Shown here one piece after another: positions 26,505 through 34,826 of a stretch of DNA of 64,000 nt; positions within the stretch are counted from its first letter, which is position 1, and every line of letters begins with the position of its first letter. Position numbers and translations under genes: made by a program. The stretch comes from an uncultured Muribaculaceae bacterium. Its GTDB lineage: Bacteria; Bacteroidota; Bacteroidia; Bacteroidales; Muribaculaceae. A model generated the notes under the pieces. The model had not been told where the DNA came from. It made no database searches and worked only from the letters and a program-made list of their open reading frames with translations. The stretch lies in assembly GCA_944321705.1 (NCBI GenBank), contig CALUMG010000001.1:62001-126000 (forward strand), given 5' to 3'.

Positions 26505-27203
26505 TTATTTTGAAGTCCCTGCATTGGTCGTGGGAATGGTAATTTCTTTCTCCTTTTCTATTTCACCGAGATCCATCGTGCAGGAGTGTCTCCATTGCGG
26601 ATGTTCGATTATGGCTGCGCCTACGATGTTGAAATCGGGGGTGAGCAGGTTTGTCCTGTGCCCACGAGATGGTACGCCATCATCGATAATAAGTTGCAGG
26701 ATTATTTCTTCGGGTGCATCGTTGCCGGCAGCCAGATTTTCGGCGCAATGTCCGTTGAATCCGAATTTTTGTAATCGTTCATAGAATTGCGTGCCATCGC
26801 TGCTGTCATGTTCAAAGAAGTTGTTGTCGCGCATATCTATGCCATGGCTTTTTGCAGCATCATATAGCCTGCTGTCGTAGTACAACGGCTGCATTGGCGA
26901 GGTTGCTTCAAGTGCCTGGATGCATTCCATTACGGCTGTTTTCCCCTCGGAGGTTCGTATGAAAACGCCTTGTGAATTGGTATATACTTTCCCGTCGGAA
27001 TGAAACTTAGCGAGTCGTGGCTTCACCACTTCTCTGGCATATCTTGATGGGTCTGAACGCAATTTGTTTATTTCAAAGATTACTTCACGTTCATTTTCGG
27101 AGATTGTCATGACATCTTTTGCCGTGTTCAGGCTTTCATCCCAGTCTTGAGCCATGACCAAGCTGGCGGCACTCACAAAAATTGAAAATAATAGATGTTT
27201 CAT
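26505..27203 (-). CDS. Secreted CAP-domain (SCP/PR-1-like) protein
   Basis: 232 residues from the ATG at 27203, with a signal peptide (MKHLLFSIFVSAASLVMA). The CAP domain begins at EVIFEINKLRSDPSRYA and includes AKSHGIDMRDNNFFEHDSSD and HCAENLAAGN, with the His and Glu residues of the family cleft. Bacterial CAP proteins are extracytoplasmic; some have protease-like or ligand-binding roles, but no activity can be assigned here. Confidence 0.87.
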   Translation of the reverse strand: MKHLLFSIFVSAASLVMAQDWDESLNTAKDVMTISENEREVIFEINKLRSDPSRYAREVVKPRLAKFHSDGKVYTNSQGVFIRTSEGKTAVMECIQALEATSPMQPLYYDSRLYDAAKSHGIDMRDNNFFEHDSSDGTQFYERLQKFGFNGHCAENLAAGNDAPEEIILQLIIDDGVPSRGHRTNLLTPDFNIVGAAIIEHPQWRHSCTMDLGEIEKEKEITIPTTNAGTSK

Positions 27204-27231
27204 AATAACAAGCAATATTGGTTTATATAGG

Positions 27232-27239
27232 CAAATATA
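27232..27239 (-). promoter_or_regulatory. -7 box of the CAP-domain gene
   Basis: TATATTTG on the minus strand, 28 bases upstream of the ATG; a TTTC lies 20 bases further upstream as an imperfect -33 element. Confidence 0.55.
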
Positions 27240-27331
27240 ATGTAAGTTGAGAGCAATGAGAAAAAATGTGCATGCTTATTTTTCACAATTTTGAGATACT
27301 TGCCAATTGTGGATATTTGGTGGATAATAAA

Positions 27332-27366
27332 AAGCCGGGAAGATTTGTCAAAAGTCTCCCCGGCTT
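27332..27366 (-). terminator. Terminator of the endonuclease I gene
   Basis: Stem AAGCCGGG / CCCGGCTT, extended by AGA/TCT, with U-rich sequence after it on the minus strand. It lies 23 bases past the stop at 27389. Confidence 0.8.
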
Positions 27367-27388
27367 GAGTTCATGTTGCTAAGTGAAT

Positions 27389-29062
27389 TTATCTTACGAA
27401 GATTTTTATTGGCTTTGAGCATTCGTTGGTTGTTACGAAATATACGCCGTAGGGCAGCGTCAATGACATTCCCGGTTCAATCGTGTCGATGCTTCGTATC
27501 AACATGCCGCGAGAATCATATATATGGCATCCCGTGTGCCTTTCGTCGCAAATAAATCTTATTTCGTTGTTGTCGTAGGTTGCCACAGCCAGCGGTTTGT
27601 CGGTGGTTAATCCGCTTACCGATGAAGCATCAATAGTGATTACATTGGACGGGATAGACATGTATCCAAGTCGGGATGATTGTACCGAATAAGTGTGCTT
27701 TGTGCCAGGCTTAAGGTCGTTGAAGTCCATGAAGGGTTCTTCGGCTTCGGCCACATGTTCGGTCGTACTTACCGATGTTCCATCATATATTGTGCGAGTC
27801 ACCACATAAAAATCGATTGTTTCAGAAGCAGGAATCCATTCTGCACGATAGTTTGTACCTTCGATATTTGTAGCCGGTAATGCTTTCAGTTGCGATAGAG
27901 AAGGTACGGGATAAGCAGTGCCGCTCAACGGAATTGCGAAACTTCCGGTGAGCCCTCCGTCTGAGAACAACAGGTTGGCCGAATGCTCTCCGACGGCCTT
28001 TGGCGAATATGTGATGCGCAAAGTGAATCCGGCATCGCTGTTTACGCTTGCGGCAGGGATATTAGATGCTGCCACTGAGAACATAGACTTGTCGGTGCCA
28101 TAGAGCGTGACGGTAAGGCTGCCTACTAAGTTTTCTCCTCTTACGATGACATCAAGTTGTTGTGATGCGCCTTCGGCCGCTTCAAATTTGTATTGAGTGT
28201 CTGTCGAAGGGCTAATCAAGACAGGGTCGCCCGAATAATGTTCGGCAGAATATGTCTCTCCCTTTCGATTTCCCCAAATGTATTCGGCAAGTTCAGGATC
28301 GTCGACAAACGGATTGCGGTTGCCTTGTATGCTGAATACCTCCTCATTGCGGTCGATTTCCTTTTGGTCGACAGGGTCGTTTCTCGACCAGTCGAGGAGC
28401 ATGTCGCTGGCCCATTGGTTCAGCGTGAGGTATGATGTATTGTTGAACATGTATTGATATCTCCATTCATATTGCTGGTAGCAAGTCACCATGTAGAAAT
28501 ATACCCGGGCGAAGTCTCCTTTATACTGGTCGTCGGGTTCAAAAACTCTTGAGGCTCCACCTCCTTGGCCGTTTACAGGGTAACCGACTTTGGATGTTCC
28601 ATTATCAAATGTAGTCTGACCCACTTCGCCGAGCGGATAGTTTGATTTTGCCATGTTGGCATCTCCGTCCGAGGGGAAAATATGCATTATGTCGGTTCCG
28701 GCAAGATACCCGTTTATGGCTTCGTTTGAAGGTCCCCACCAGCTTTTGGGCACAGAATGTTCCCTGTTGAGCCCTTTGGTGCCGCCATAGTAGAAGTATT
28801 GGCGGTCGTTCCAGTTGTCGGAGTACATGTCCCACACGAGCAATTGCCCGTTCACCCGTTCGGGATAGGCGTCGGTCTCAGGATAATAGTCCCACAGGCT
28901 GTTGTAACTAAGTTTCGTGTGTGGGCTTATTATGTCGTGCAATTCATCTTTTAGCGATTCATCTTTCAGCCCATTAAGGGAGCTGTAATATCCGTCGGGA
29001 ATTGCGGCTTCGGAGTAAAATGCAGCCAGTAATGCCAGTAATAGGAAGAAGGGTTGTTTCAT
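27389..29062 (-). CDS. Secreted endonuclease I family nuclease with type IX-style C-terminus
   Basis: 557 residues. Signal peptide (about 1-19), then an endonuclease I/NucM domain (about 20-280) with the His-Asn-type motif NREHSVPKSWWG near residue 99 and IMHIFPSDGDANMAKSNYP after it. It is followed by a choice-of-anchor/Ig-like domain (about 290-385), a fibronectin III-like domain (about 395-475) and a C-terminal part ending GVYFVTTNECSKPIKIFVR, like a type IX secretion signal. Probably secreted or surface-bound, degrading extracellular DNA. Confidence 0.88.
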   Translation of the reverse strand: MKQPFFLLLALLAAFYSEAAIPDGYYSSLNGLKDESLKDELHDIISPHTKLSYNSLWDYYPETDAYPERVNGQLLVWDMYSDNWNDRQYFYYGGTKGLNREHSVPKSWWGPSNEAINGYLAGTDIMHIFPSDGDANMAKSNYPLGEVGQTTFDNGTSKVGYPVNGQGGGASRVFEPDDQYKGDFARVYFYMVTCYQQYEWRYQYMFNNTSYLTLNQWASDMLLDWSRNDPVDQKEIDRNEEVFSIQGNRNPFVDDPELAEYIWGNRKGETYSAEHYSGDPVLISPSTDTQYKFEAAEGASQQLDVIVRGENLVGSLTVTLYGTDKSMFSVAASNIPAASVNSDAGFTLRITYSPKAVGEHSANLLFSDGGLTGSFAIPLSGTAYPVPSLSQLKALPATNIEGTNYRAEWIPASETIDFYVVTRTIYDGTSVSTTEHVAEAEEPFMDFNDLKPGTKHTYSVQSSRLGYMSIPSNVITIDASSVSGLTTDKPLAVATYDNNEIRFICDERHTGCHIYDSRGMLIRSIDTIEPGMSLTLPYGVYFVTTNECSKPIKIFVR

Positions 29063-29091
29063 ATATCATCGTCTTTTCAGTGAATGGGATG

Positions 29092-29122
29092 CAAATGTAA
29101 TGATAATCAGCCACATGACAAA
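29092..29122 (-). promoter_or_regulatory. Promoter of the endonuclease I gene
   Basis: Minus-strand TTTG (29119-29122), 19 bases, TACATTTG (29092-29099); 29 bases upstream of the ATG at 29062. A good consensus match. Confidence 0.75.
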
Positions 29123-29266
29123 GACTGGCGTGGCTAAAAAGAATTCTTTTGGAAACTTATATGTTCTTGACGGGCTAATTAAGCCATGACATTTTGAAGA
29201 TTACAGATAAAATAATCTCTTAGGTATAAAAAGAATTATTAATTTTACCGCTTCAAATTGAGAGCG

Positions 29267-30724
29267 ATGAAAAAGAATTATCTTCATGTTGTTTTGTGGC
29301 TTGTATTGCTTACGATAATAGCGTTGCTTGTCATAAATAAACTTCCACAACCTGAGATAGGAGACATAAAACTCAAGGAAGTAGATATCTTGAGTGATTT
29401 GAGGGAAAAAGATGATGACAAGGCCGATTTGGCCATTGCTGAATCGGTTGACAGCAAAGTGGATTCCATCCTTGCCGAAAAAGGCAAGAAAATGCCTGCT
29501 ACTGCCGGTAAAAAAGTTGCAGCGAAAGCAACAAATGCTGATGTTAACGAGGTCGATGACGAAATAGAAGATACTCCGGTCAATAGTGTTGAACCCGGCA
29601 TGGCCGATATCGAAGATTTTAGTTTGGGTGAAGGTCATGGCATGGCTCCATATTATGATGCCGTAGCCAAAATGAAATCCGAAGGCGGAGTCGTCAGGAT
29701 TGCCGTGCTTGGCGATTCCTACATTGAAGGAGATATATTGACTGCCGATTTGCGGTCGATGTTGCAGCAGCGGCACGGAGGATGCGGGGTGGGATATGTC
29801 CCAATCACATCCGAGATTTACGGGTTTCGTCGCAGCGTGAGACATAGCTTTTCGGGTTGGAATACTCACAATGTTACCGACACGGCAGGTTTTGAGCGTA
29901 GCAAGGAAATCATTTCGGGAAGCTATTTCATACCCGATAGCGCGGCTACTGTGGAACTGCGCGGGCAGAAAAGATATTACTCGCTGCTCGACAGTTGCGA
30001 AGAATCTTCGATATATTTCAGAAGCCTTGCCGATTGTACGGTATCGGCCATTGTCAATGGTAGTGAGCGACACAAGTTTGATGTGGCGGCTTCCGACGAG
30101 ATGCAGAAATTAACGGTATCGGGGCGCATGGGGCGCGTGAGATGGAATGTGGGCAATACAGGACGTCAATATACATTTTATGGCGTGACGATGGATTGCA
30201 GCCATGGAATCGTGCTCGATAATTATTCGATGCGTGGCACAAGCGGCATGCATCTTGGCGCGATAAGCGATGAGAACTTGATGGAATATGATCGTTTGAG
30301 GCACTACGACCTCATTGTGCTGATGTTTGGCCTGAATGCCGTTTCTCCCAATATGGTAGATTATACCGGTTACAAGCAGCGCATGTGTAAAGTCATAGAA
30401 AAGATAAAGCGCACATGTCCCGAAAGCGGAATTCTCGTGGTGAGCGTAGGCGACAGGGAAGAGCGCCGCGACGGAGAATTGCGCACAATGCGCGGGGTTC
30501 TTGCCATGGTCAAGTTCCAACGCTTGATGGCTGCCGAGAGTGGTGTCGCTTTCTGGAACATGTTTGAAGGCATGGGAGGCGAAGGCAGCATCGTGAAGAT
30601 GGTTGAAGCCAAGCAAGCCAATCTCGACTACACGCACATAAACTTTGCCGGTGGAAAGAAACTGGCAGGATATTTATTTGATGCTTTGGTCAGAGGCGAG
30701 GAAAGCTACGGCATCAGGCAGTGA
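29267..30724 (+). CDS. Membrane-anchored SGNH/GDSL hydrolase-like protein
   Basis: 485 residues from the ATG at 29267 (an upstream TTG at 29258 is less likely). One N-terminal membrane segment (HVVLWLVLLTIIALLVI), a charged linker to about residue 125, then an SGNH domain: block I GDSYIEGD, an Asn in MFGLNAVSP, and the terminal DYTHINFAG holding the catalytic Asp-x-x-His. It overlaps the following MBOAT frame, which suggests a pair that O-acetylates a surface polymer, as in PatA/PatB or AlgI/AlgX. The target is unknown. Confidence 0.82.
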   Translation: MKKNYLHVVLWLVLLTIIALLVINKLPQPEIGDIKLKEVDILSDLREKDDDKADLAIAESVDSKVDSILAEKGKKMPATAGKKVAAKATNADVNEVDDEIEDTPVNSVEPGMADIEDFSLGEGHGMAPYYDAVAKMKSEGGVVRIAVLGDSYIEGDILTADLRSMLQQRHGGCGVGYVPITSEIYGFRRSVRHSFSGWNTHNVTDTAGFERSKEIISGSYFIPDSAATVELRGQKRYYSLLDSCEESSIYFRSLADCTVSAIVNGSERHKFDVAASDEMQKLTVSGRMGRVRWNVGNTGRQYTFYGVTMDCSHGIVLDNYSMRGTSGMHLGAISDENLMEYDRLRHYDLIVLMFGLNAVSPNMVDYTGYKQRMCKVIEKIKRTCPESGILVVSVGDREERRDGELRTMRGVLAMVKFQRLMAAESGVAFWNMFEGMGGEGSIVKMVEAKQANLDYTHINFAGGKKLAGYLFDALVRGEESYGIRQ

Positions 30725-30765
30725 TTGTTTTTTTGAAAGTACGAATTGCAGATATTGACGACAAT

Positions 30766-32247
30766 ATGTTAGAAGGAATAATAGACAGGTTAGGAGAACA
30801 GTTTGTGTATAATCCTGCCGCGCCGATGATATTCAGCAGCGGTTTTTTCCTGTGGCTTTTCGCAGGATTCATGGTGATATATACATTGCTTGAGAAGAAA
30901 GACAATGCAAGGATTTTGTTTGTAATCTTGTTCTCTTATTATTTCTATTACAAGAGTAGCGGCATCTTTTTCTTCTTGCTTGCAATCGTGACTGTGAGTG
31001 ATTATTACATTGCACGGTTCATTGGTAAGACCGAAAGCAAGTCGGGGCGCAAATGGCTTGTCACGTTAAGTTTGGCCGTGAATCTTGGGCTATTGTGTTA
31101 TTTCAAGTACACCAATTTTTTTGCTCGTATTTGGAGTGACCTTGTAGGAAGCAATTTTGACCCGTTTGACATTTTCTTGCCTGTCGGTATTTCATTCTTT
31201 ACATTCCAGTCGTTGAGTTACACGATTGATGTTTATAGACGCAAGATTCAACCTCTCGACCGTCTCATGGATTATGCGTTCTTTGTGTCGTTCTTTCCTC
31301 AACTCGTGGCAGGACCTATCGTCAGGGCCAAGGATTTCATTCCTCAAATCAGGAAACCGGTGCTTGTCACTCGTGAAATGCTTGGTACCGGCATATATTT
31401 CATCGTGTGCGGCTTGTTCAAGAAAGTCGTCATTTCCGATTACATAAGCGTGAATTTCGTAGAGCGCGTGTTTGAGAATCCATCGTTGTATTCGGGCATC
31501 GAGAATTTATTCGGCTTGTATGGTTATGCGTTGCAGATATATTGCGACTTTTCGGGATATAGCGACATGGCCATAGGCATAGCGTTGCTGCTCGGGTTTC
31601 ATTTTAACATAAACTTCGACAGTCCTTACAAGTCGGCCTCGATAACTGAGTTCTGGCGTCGTTGGCACATTTCATTGTCAAGTTGGTTGAAAGATTATTT
31701 GTATATATCGCTCGGAGGCAATCGCAAGGGTAAGGTGCGGCAGTATGTCAATCTCATTATAACGATGTTTCTTGGCGGCTTGTGGCATGGCGCGTCATGG
31801 AATTTCGTGATGTGGGGATTGTTGCATGGCATTGCTCTTGCGTTTCACAAAATCTGGATGGCCATCACATGCCAAAAGGTTGGGCAGAAGCATGGACGTG
31901 TGGTGCAAACGTTGTGTGTGCTGCTGACGTTCCATTTTGTGTGCTTCTGCTGGATTTTTTTCCGAAACGTGGATTTTGACAATTCTTTGGCGATGATCAC
32001 ACAAATATTCACTTCATTTCACGCCGACTTGCTTCCGCAACTCGTGTCGGGATATTGGGAAGTGTTTGTGCTGATGGGCATAGGTTTCGTGCTTCATTTC
32101 TTGCCCGAGAGCTGGGAAAATGCAGCCAAGCGAGCTATGGTCAAGGTGCCTTGTGCCGGCTATTTGGTAATTCTTGTGGCTGTAATATATCTTGCAATAC
32201 AGATGAAAAGCAGTGAAATACAGCCGTTCATCTACTTCCAGTTCTGA
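30766..32247 (+). CDS. MBOAT family membrane O-acyltransferase (AlgI-like)
   Basis: 493 residues from the ATG at 30766. A GTG at 30721 overlaps the upstream stop (GTGA) and would add 15 residues, but family members begin shortly before the FVYNPAAPMIFSSG stretch. About ten membrane helices; the MBOAT signature is GGLWHGASWNFVMWGLLHG near residue 345, with the conserved His, and YSDMAIGIALLLGF before it. Expected to move acetyl groups across the membrane for transfer by the SGNH partner. Confidence 0.9.
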   Translation: MLEGIIDRLGEQFVYNPAAPMIFSSGFFLWLFAGFMVIYTLLEKKDNARILFVILFSYYFYYKSSGIFFFLLAIVTVSDYYIARFIGKTESKSGRKWLVTLSLAVNLGLLCYFKYTNFFARIWSDLVGSNFDPFDIFLPVGISFFTFQSLSYTIDVYRRKIQPLDRLMDYAFFVSFFPQLVAGPIVRAKDFIPQIRKPVLVTREMLGTGIYFIVCGLFKKVVISDYISVNFVERVFENPSLYSGIENLFGLYGYALQIYCDFSGYSDMAIGIALLLGFHFNINFDSPYKSASITEFWRRWHISLSSWLKDYLYISLGGNRKGKVRQYVNLIITMFLGGLWHGASWNFVMWGLLHGIALAFHKIWMAITCQKVGQKHGRVVQTLCVLLTFHFVCFCWIFFRNVDFDNSLAMITQIFTSFHADLLPQLVSGYWEVFVLMGIGFVLHFLPESWENAAKRAMVKVPCAGYLVILVAVIYLAIQMKSSEIQPFIYFQF

Positions 32248-32255
32248 TAACGTTT

Positions 32256-32825
32256 TTATAGTTTTTCAGCCAATTGTTCTATTATGGCCGGGAATGCTTC
32301 GTATTCGAGCTCGTGAACACGTTTTGCGAGCGATTCAGGAGTGTCGTCGGGCATTACCGGGCAACTGCGCTGGCACAATATTGTCCCGTTGTCGATTTCT
32401 TCGGTGACATAATGTATCGTGATGCCGCTTTGGGTTTCTCCGGCTTCAATCACGGCTTTGTGCACATTCATACCCCACATTCCTTTTCCGCCGAATTTCG
32501 GCAAGAGTGACGGATGGATGTTGATTATGTTCCCTTTCACGGCTTCTATGATGGGCGTGTGAACCATGCTCATGAAACCGGCAAGCACGATTAAGTTAAT
32601 ATCGAGCCTGTGCAGCTCGTTTACGATGTCAATCGGGTCATTCCATTGCTCGCGAGAAAAAATGCGACAAGGCACGCCGTAAGGCTCCATTCTTGACAAC
32701 ACGCCTGCTTTGGGGTTGCCGGTAAAAAGGGTGGCAACTTTCACTGTGTTGCTGTTTTTGAAATATCGTGTTATATTTTCGGCATTTGTACCGTTGCCTG
32801 ATGCGAATATTGCGATGTTTACCAT
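32256..32825 (-). CDS. purN: Phosphoribosylglycinamide formyltransferase
   Basis: Purine synthesis step using 10-formyl-THF. 189 residues. Motifs are ASGNGTNAENI at the N-terminus, the catalytic Asn and His in NIHPSLLPKFGGKGM (about 104-118), and the Asp in VTEEIDNG. It lies 15 bases after the ABC exporter gene on the same strand. Here the gene is separate from other pur genes. Confidence 0.95.
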   Translation of the reverse strand: MVNIAIFASGNGTNAENITRYFKNSNTVKVATLFTGNPKAGVLSRMEPYGVPCRIFSREQWNDPIDIVNELHRLDINLIVLAGFMSMVHTPIIEAVKGNIINIHPSLLPKFGGKGMWGMNVHKAVIEAGETQSGITIHYVTEEIDNGTILCQRSCPVMPDDTPESLAKRVHELEYEAFPAIIEQLAEKL

Positions 32826-32840
32826 GAGTGAAAGTGTAAA

Positions 32841-34667
32841 TTAGAATTTTTGCATATCTACAAGTTTCTTGTAGTATCCGTTCAATGCCATTAATTCGTC
32901 ATGAGTCCCGCGTTCCACGATGCAGCCTTCGTGCATTACACATATCATGTCGGCATTTCTGATTGTGGAAAGGCGGTGGGCTATGACAAGGGTGGTTCGG
33001 TTCTTCATGAGCCTGTCGAGAGCTTCTTGCACCGAACGTTCACTTTCCGTGTCGAGTGCCGACGTTGCTTCGTCAAGGATTAGAATCGACGGGTTTTTCA
33101 ATATGGCGCGCGCTATGCTTATGCGTTGGCGCTGTCCTCCCGATAATCGGCAGCCTCGGTCGCCTATGTTGGTGTCGAAACCGTTTTCCGAAGCGATTAT
33201 GAAATCATAAGCGTTAGCTATTTTCGCAGCTTCTTCCACTTGCTCGTGCGTGGCATTTTCCACTCCGAACGTAATGTTGTTGTAGAACGAATCGTTGAAC
33301 AAGATTGCTTCTTGGTTCACATTGCCCATCATCGAGCGCAGGTCATACACCTTTAAGTCGCGCAGGTCGATGCCGTCGATGGTTATGGAGCCATTATTCA
33401 CGTCATAGAATCTTGGCAATAGGTCGGCCATGGTCGATTTCCCGGAACCTGATTGCCCGACGAGAGCCACCGTGTGGCCGAACGGGATATCGAGCGACAC
33501 GTCTTTTATCACCCAGTCGTTTGTGTACTTAAAGCTCACGTTGTTGTATCGTATTGACGGCTGTTTTGACGGCAGCGACTTCGGGTTGGCAGGGTCTTTT
33601 ATTGGATTTTCGGCTTTCAGTATCTTGTCTATGCGCTCCATTGAGGCAAGGCCGCGTTGTATCGAGTACATGGCTTTCGACAGGTCCTTGGCAGGATTTA
33701 TGATGGAGTAGAAGATGACCATGTAATATATGAACGATGCTGCGCTTATCGAACTGTTGCCCGATAGGATGAGCGTGCCTCCGAACCATAGAACTATTGC
33801 TATTGTGGCTGTGCCGAGGAACTCGCTCATGGGGTGGGCAAGCTCGTAGCGACGGTTCATGTGCTTTGAAATCTTGACGAATTTCTCATTTTCGCGCATG
33901 AAGCGGTTTCTCACTTTATGCTCGGCATTGAAAGCCTTGATGATTCTCAATCCTCCAAGCGTTTCTTCGATATTGGAGAGCAACACGCCCCATTGGGTTT
34001 GTCCTTCGAGCGAGGAGCGTTTCAACCGTTTCCCCACCTTGCCCATCACATAACCGGCTACAGGCAGCAATATGAGCACGAACACAGTGAGCTGCCAGCT
34101 CACGACAATCATGGTTGCAAGGCACACGATAATAGTCACAGGATTCTTGAACATCATGTCGATGGATGCCATGATTGAATTTTCAACTTCGGTGACATCT
34201 CCGCTCATTCGGGCCATCACGTCGCCTTTGCGCTCGTTTGAGAAGAATGCCATCGGTAGCGACAATATTTTGTTGTAAATCATGTTGCGTATGTCTCGCA
34301 CGATACCGGTTCTTATGGATACACTGTAAAACGCGCTCAAATAGGCCGTGCCTGTCTTCAACGATGTCATGAACACGAGCATGACGGCCAGCGCGGCCAG
34401 CGTCAACGATTGTCCGTATTCCAAGATCATTTCTTGCACATAAAAATAGAAATTGTTGACTGCCACATCTTTGATGTCGGCCGAACCCCATTCCATAAAC
34501 TGGTAGGAGCCCATGTTGATGCGGAAGAGCATTTCAAGGATGGGAATTATCAATGCAAAAGAGAATAAGGTGAGAATTGCCGACAGGACGTTGAAAAATA
34601 TGTTCAGAAACAGGCATCTCTTGTAAGGGGGGACAAATCTCTTTAGGATTTTAAAAAATTCTTTCAT
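32841..34667 (-). CDS. ABC exporter, MsbA-like (membrane domain fused to ATPase)
   Basis: 608-residue half-transporter. Six membrane helices span about 20-320 and the ATPase domain follows: Walker A GQSGSGKST near 392, Q-loop NQEAI, signature LSGGQRQ near 500, Walker B ILILDEATSALD, and the H-loop AHRLST. Best matches by eye are MsbA-type lipid A flippases or multidrug exporters, but the substrate is not certain. A TATCTTTG box lies about 40 bases upstream. Confidence 0.9.
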   Translation of the reverse strand: MKEFFKILKRFVPPYKRCLFLNIFFNVLSAILTLFSFALIIPILEMLFRINMGSYQFMEWGSADIKDVAVNNFYFYVQEMILEYGQSLTLAALAVMLVFMTSLKTGTAYLSAFYSVSIRTGIVRDIRNMIYNKILSLPMAFFSNERKGDVMARMSGDVTEVENSIMASIDMMFKNPVTIIVCLATMIVVSWQLTVFVLILLPVAGYVMGKVGKRLKRSSLEGQTQWGVLLSNIEETLGGLRIIKAFNAEHKVRNRFMRENEKFVKISKHMNRRYELAHPMSEFLGTATIAIVLWFGGTLILSGNSSISAASFIYYMVIFYSIINPAKDLSKAMYSIQRGLASMERIDKILKAENPIKDPANPKSLPSKQPSIRYNNVSFKYTNDWVIKDVSLDIPFGHTVALVGQSGSGKSTMADLLPRFYDVNNGSITIDGIDLRDLKVYDLRSMMGNVNQEAILFNDSFYNNITFGVENATHEQVEEAAKIANAYDFIIASENGFDTNIGDRGCRLSGGQRQRISIARAILKNPSILILDEATSALDTESERSVQEALDRLMKNRTTLVIAHRLSTIRNADMICVMHEGCIVERGTHDELMALNGYYKKLVDMQKF

Positions 34668-34704
34668 TCCGATAAAAATGGATGTGGTAAATTCTTTTGT
34701 TTTG

Positions 34705-34712
34705 CAAAGATA
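34705..34712 (-). promoter_or_regulatory. -7 box of the ABC exporter gene
   Basis: TATCTTTG on the minus strand, 37 bases upstream of the ATG at 34667; no clear -33 element. Confidence 0.5.
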
Positions 34713-34733
34713 GAAACAATTAAACTTCGATGC

Positions 34734-34741
34734 TATTTTTG
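34734..34741 (+). promoter_or_regulatory. -7 box of the TonB-dependent receptor-like gene
   Basis: TATTTTTG on the plus strand, with a GATGC/GCATC pair around it; the leader of about 80 bases contains an inverted repeat (34762-34793). Confidence 0.5.
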
Positions 34742-34761
34742 CATCTAAAAACTGAATTTGC

Positions 34762-34793
34762 GCATCGATTTGTTTGTTAAGGCATATCGATGC
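34762..34793 (+). repeat. Inverted repeat in the leader of the outer membrane receptor-like gene
   Basis: GCATCGAT and ATCGATGC, 8-base perfect arms with 16 bases between, 33 bases before the start codon. Could form a leader stem or be a protein-binding site. Confidence 0.45.
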
Positions 34794-34826
34794 TGAGGTT
34801 TTTTAATAAAATAAAAAGCGTAGCTG

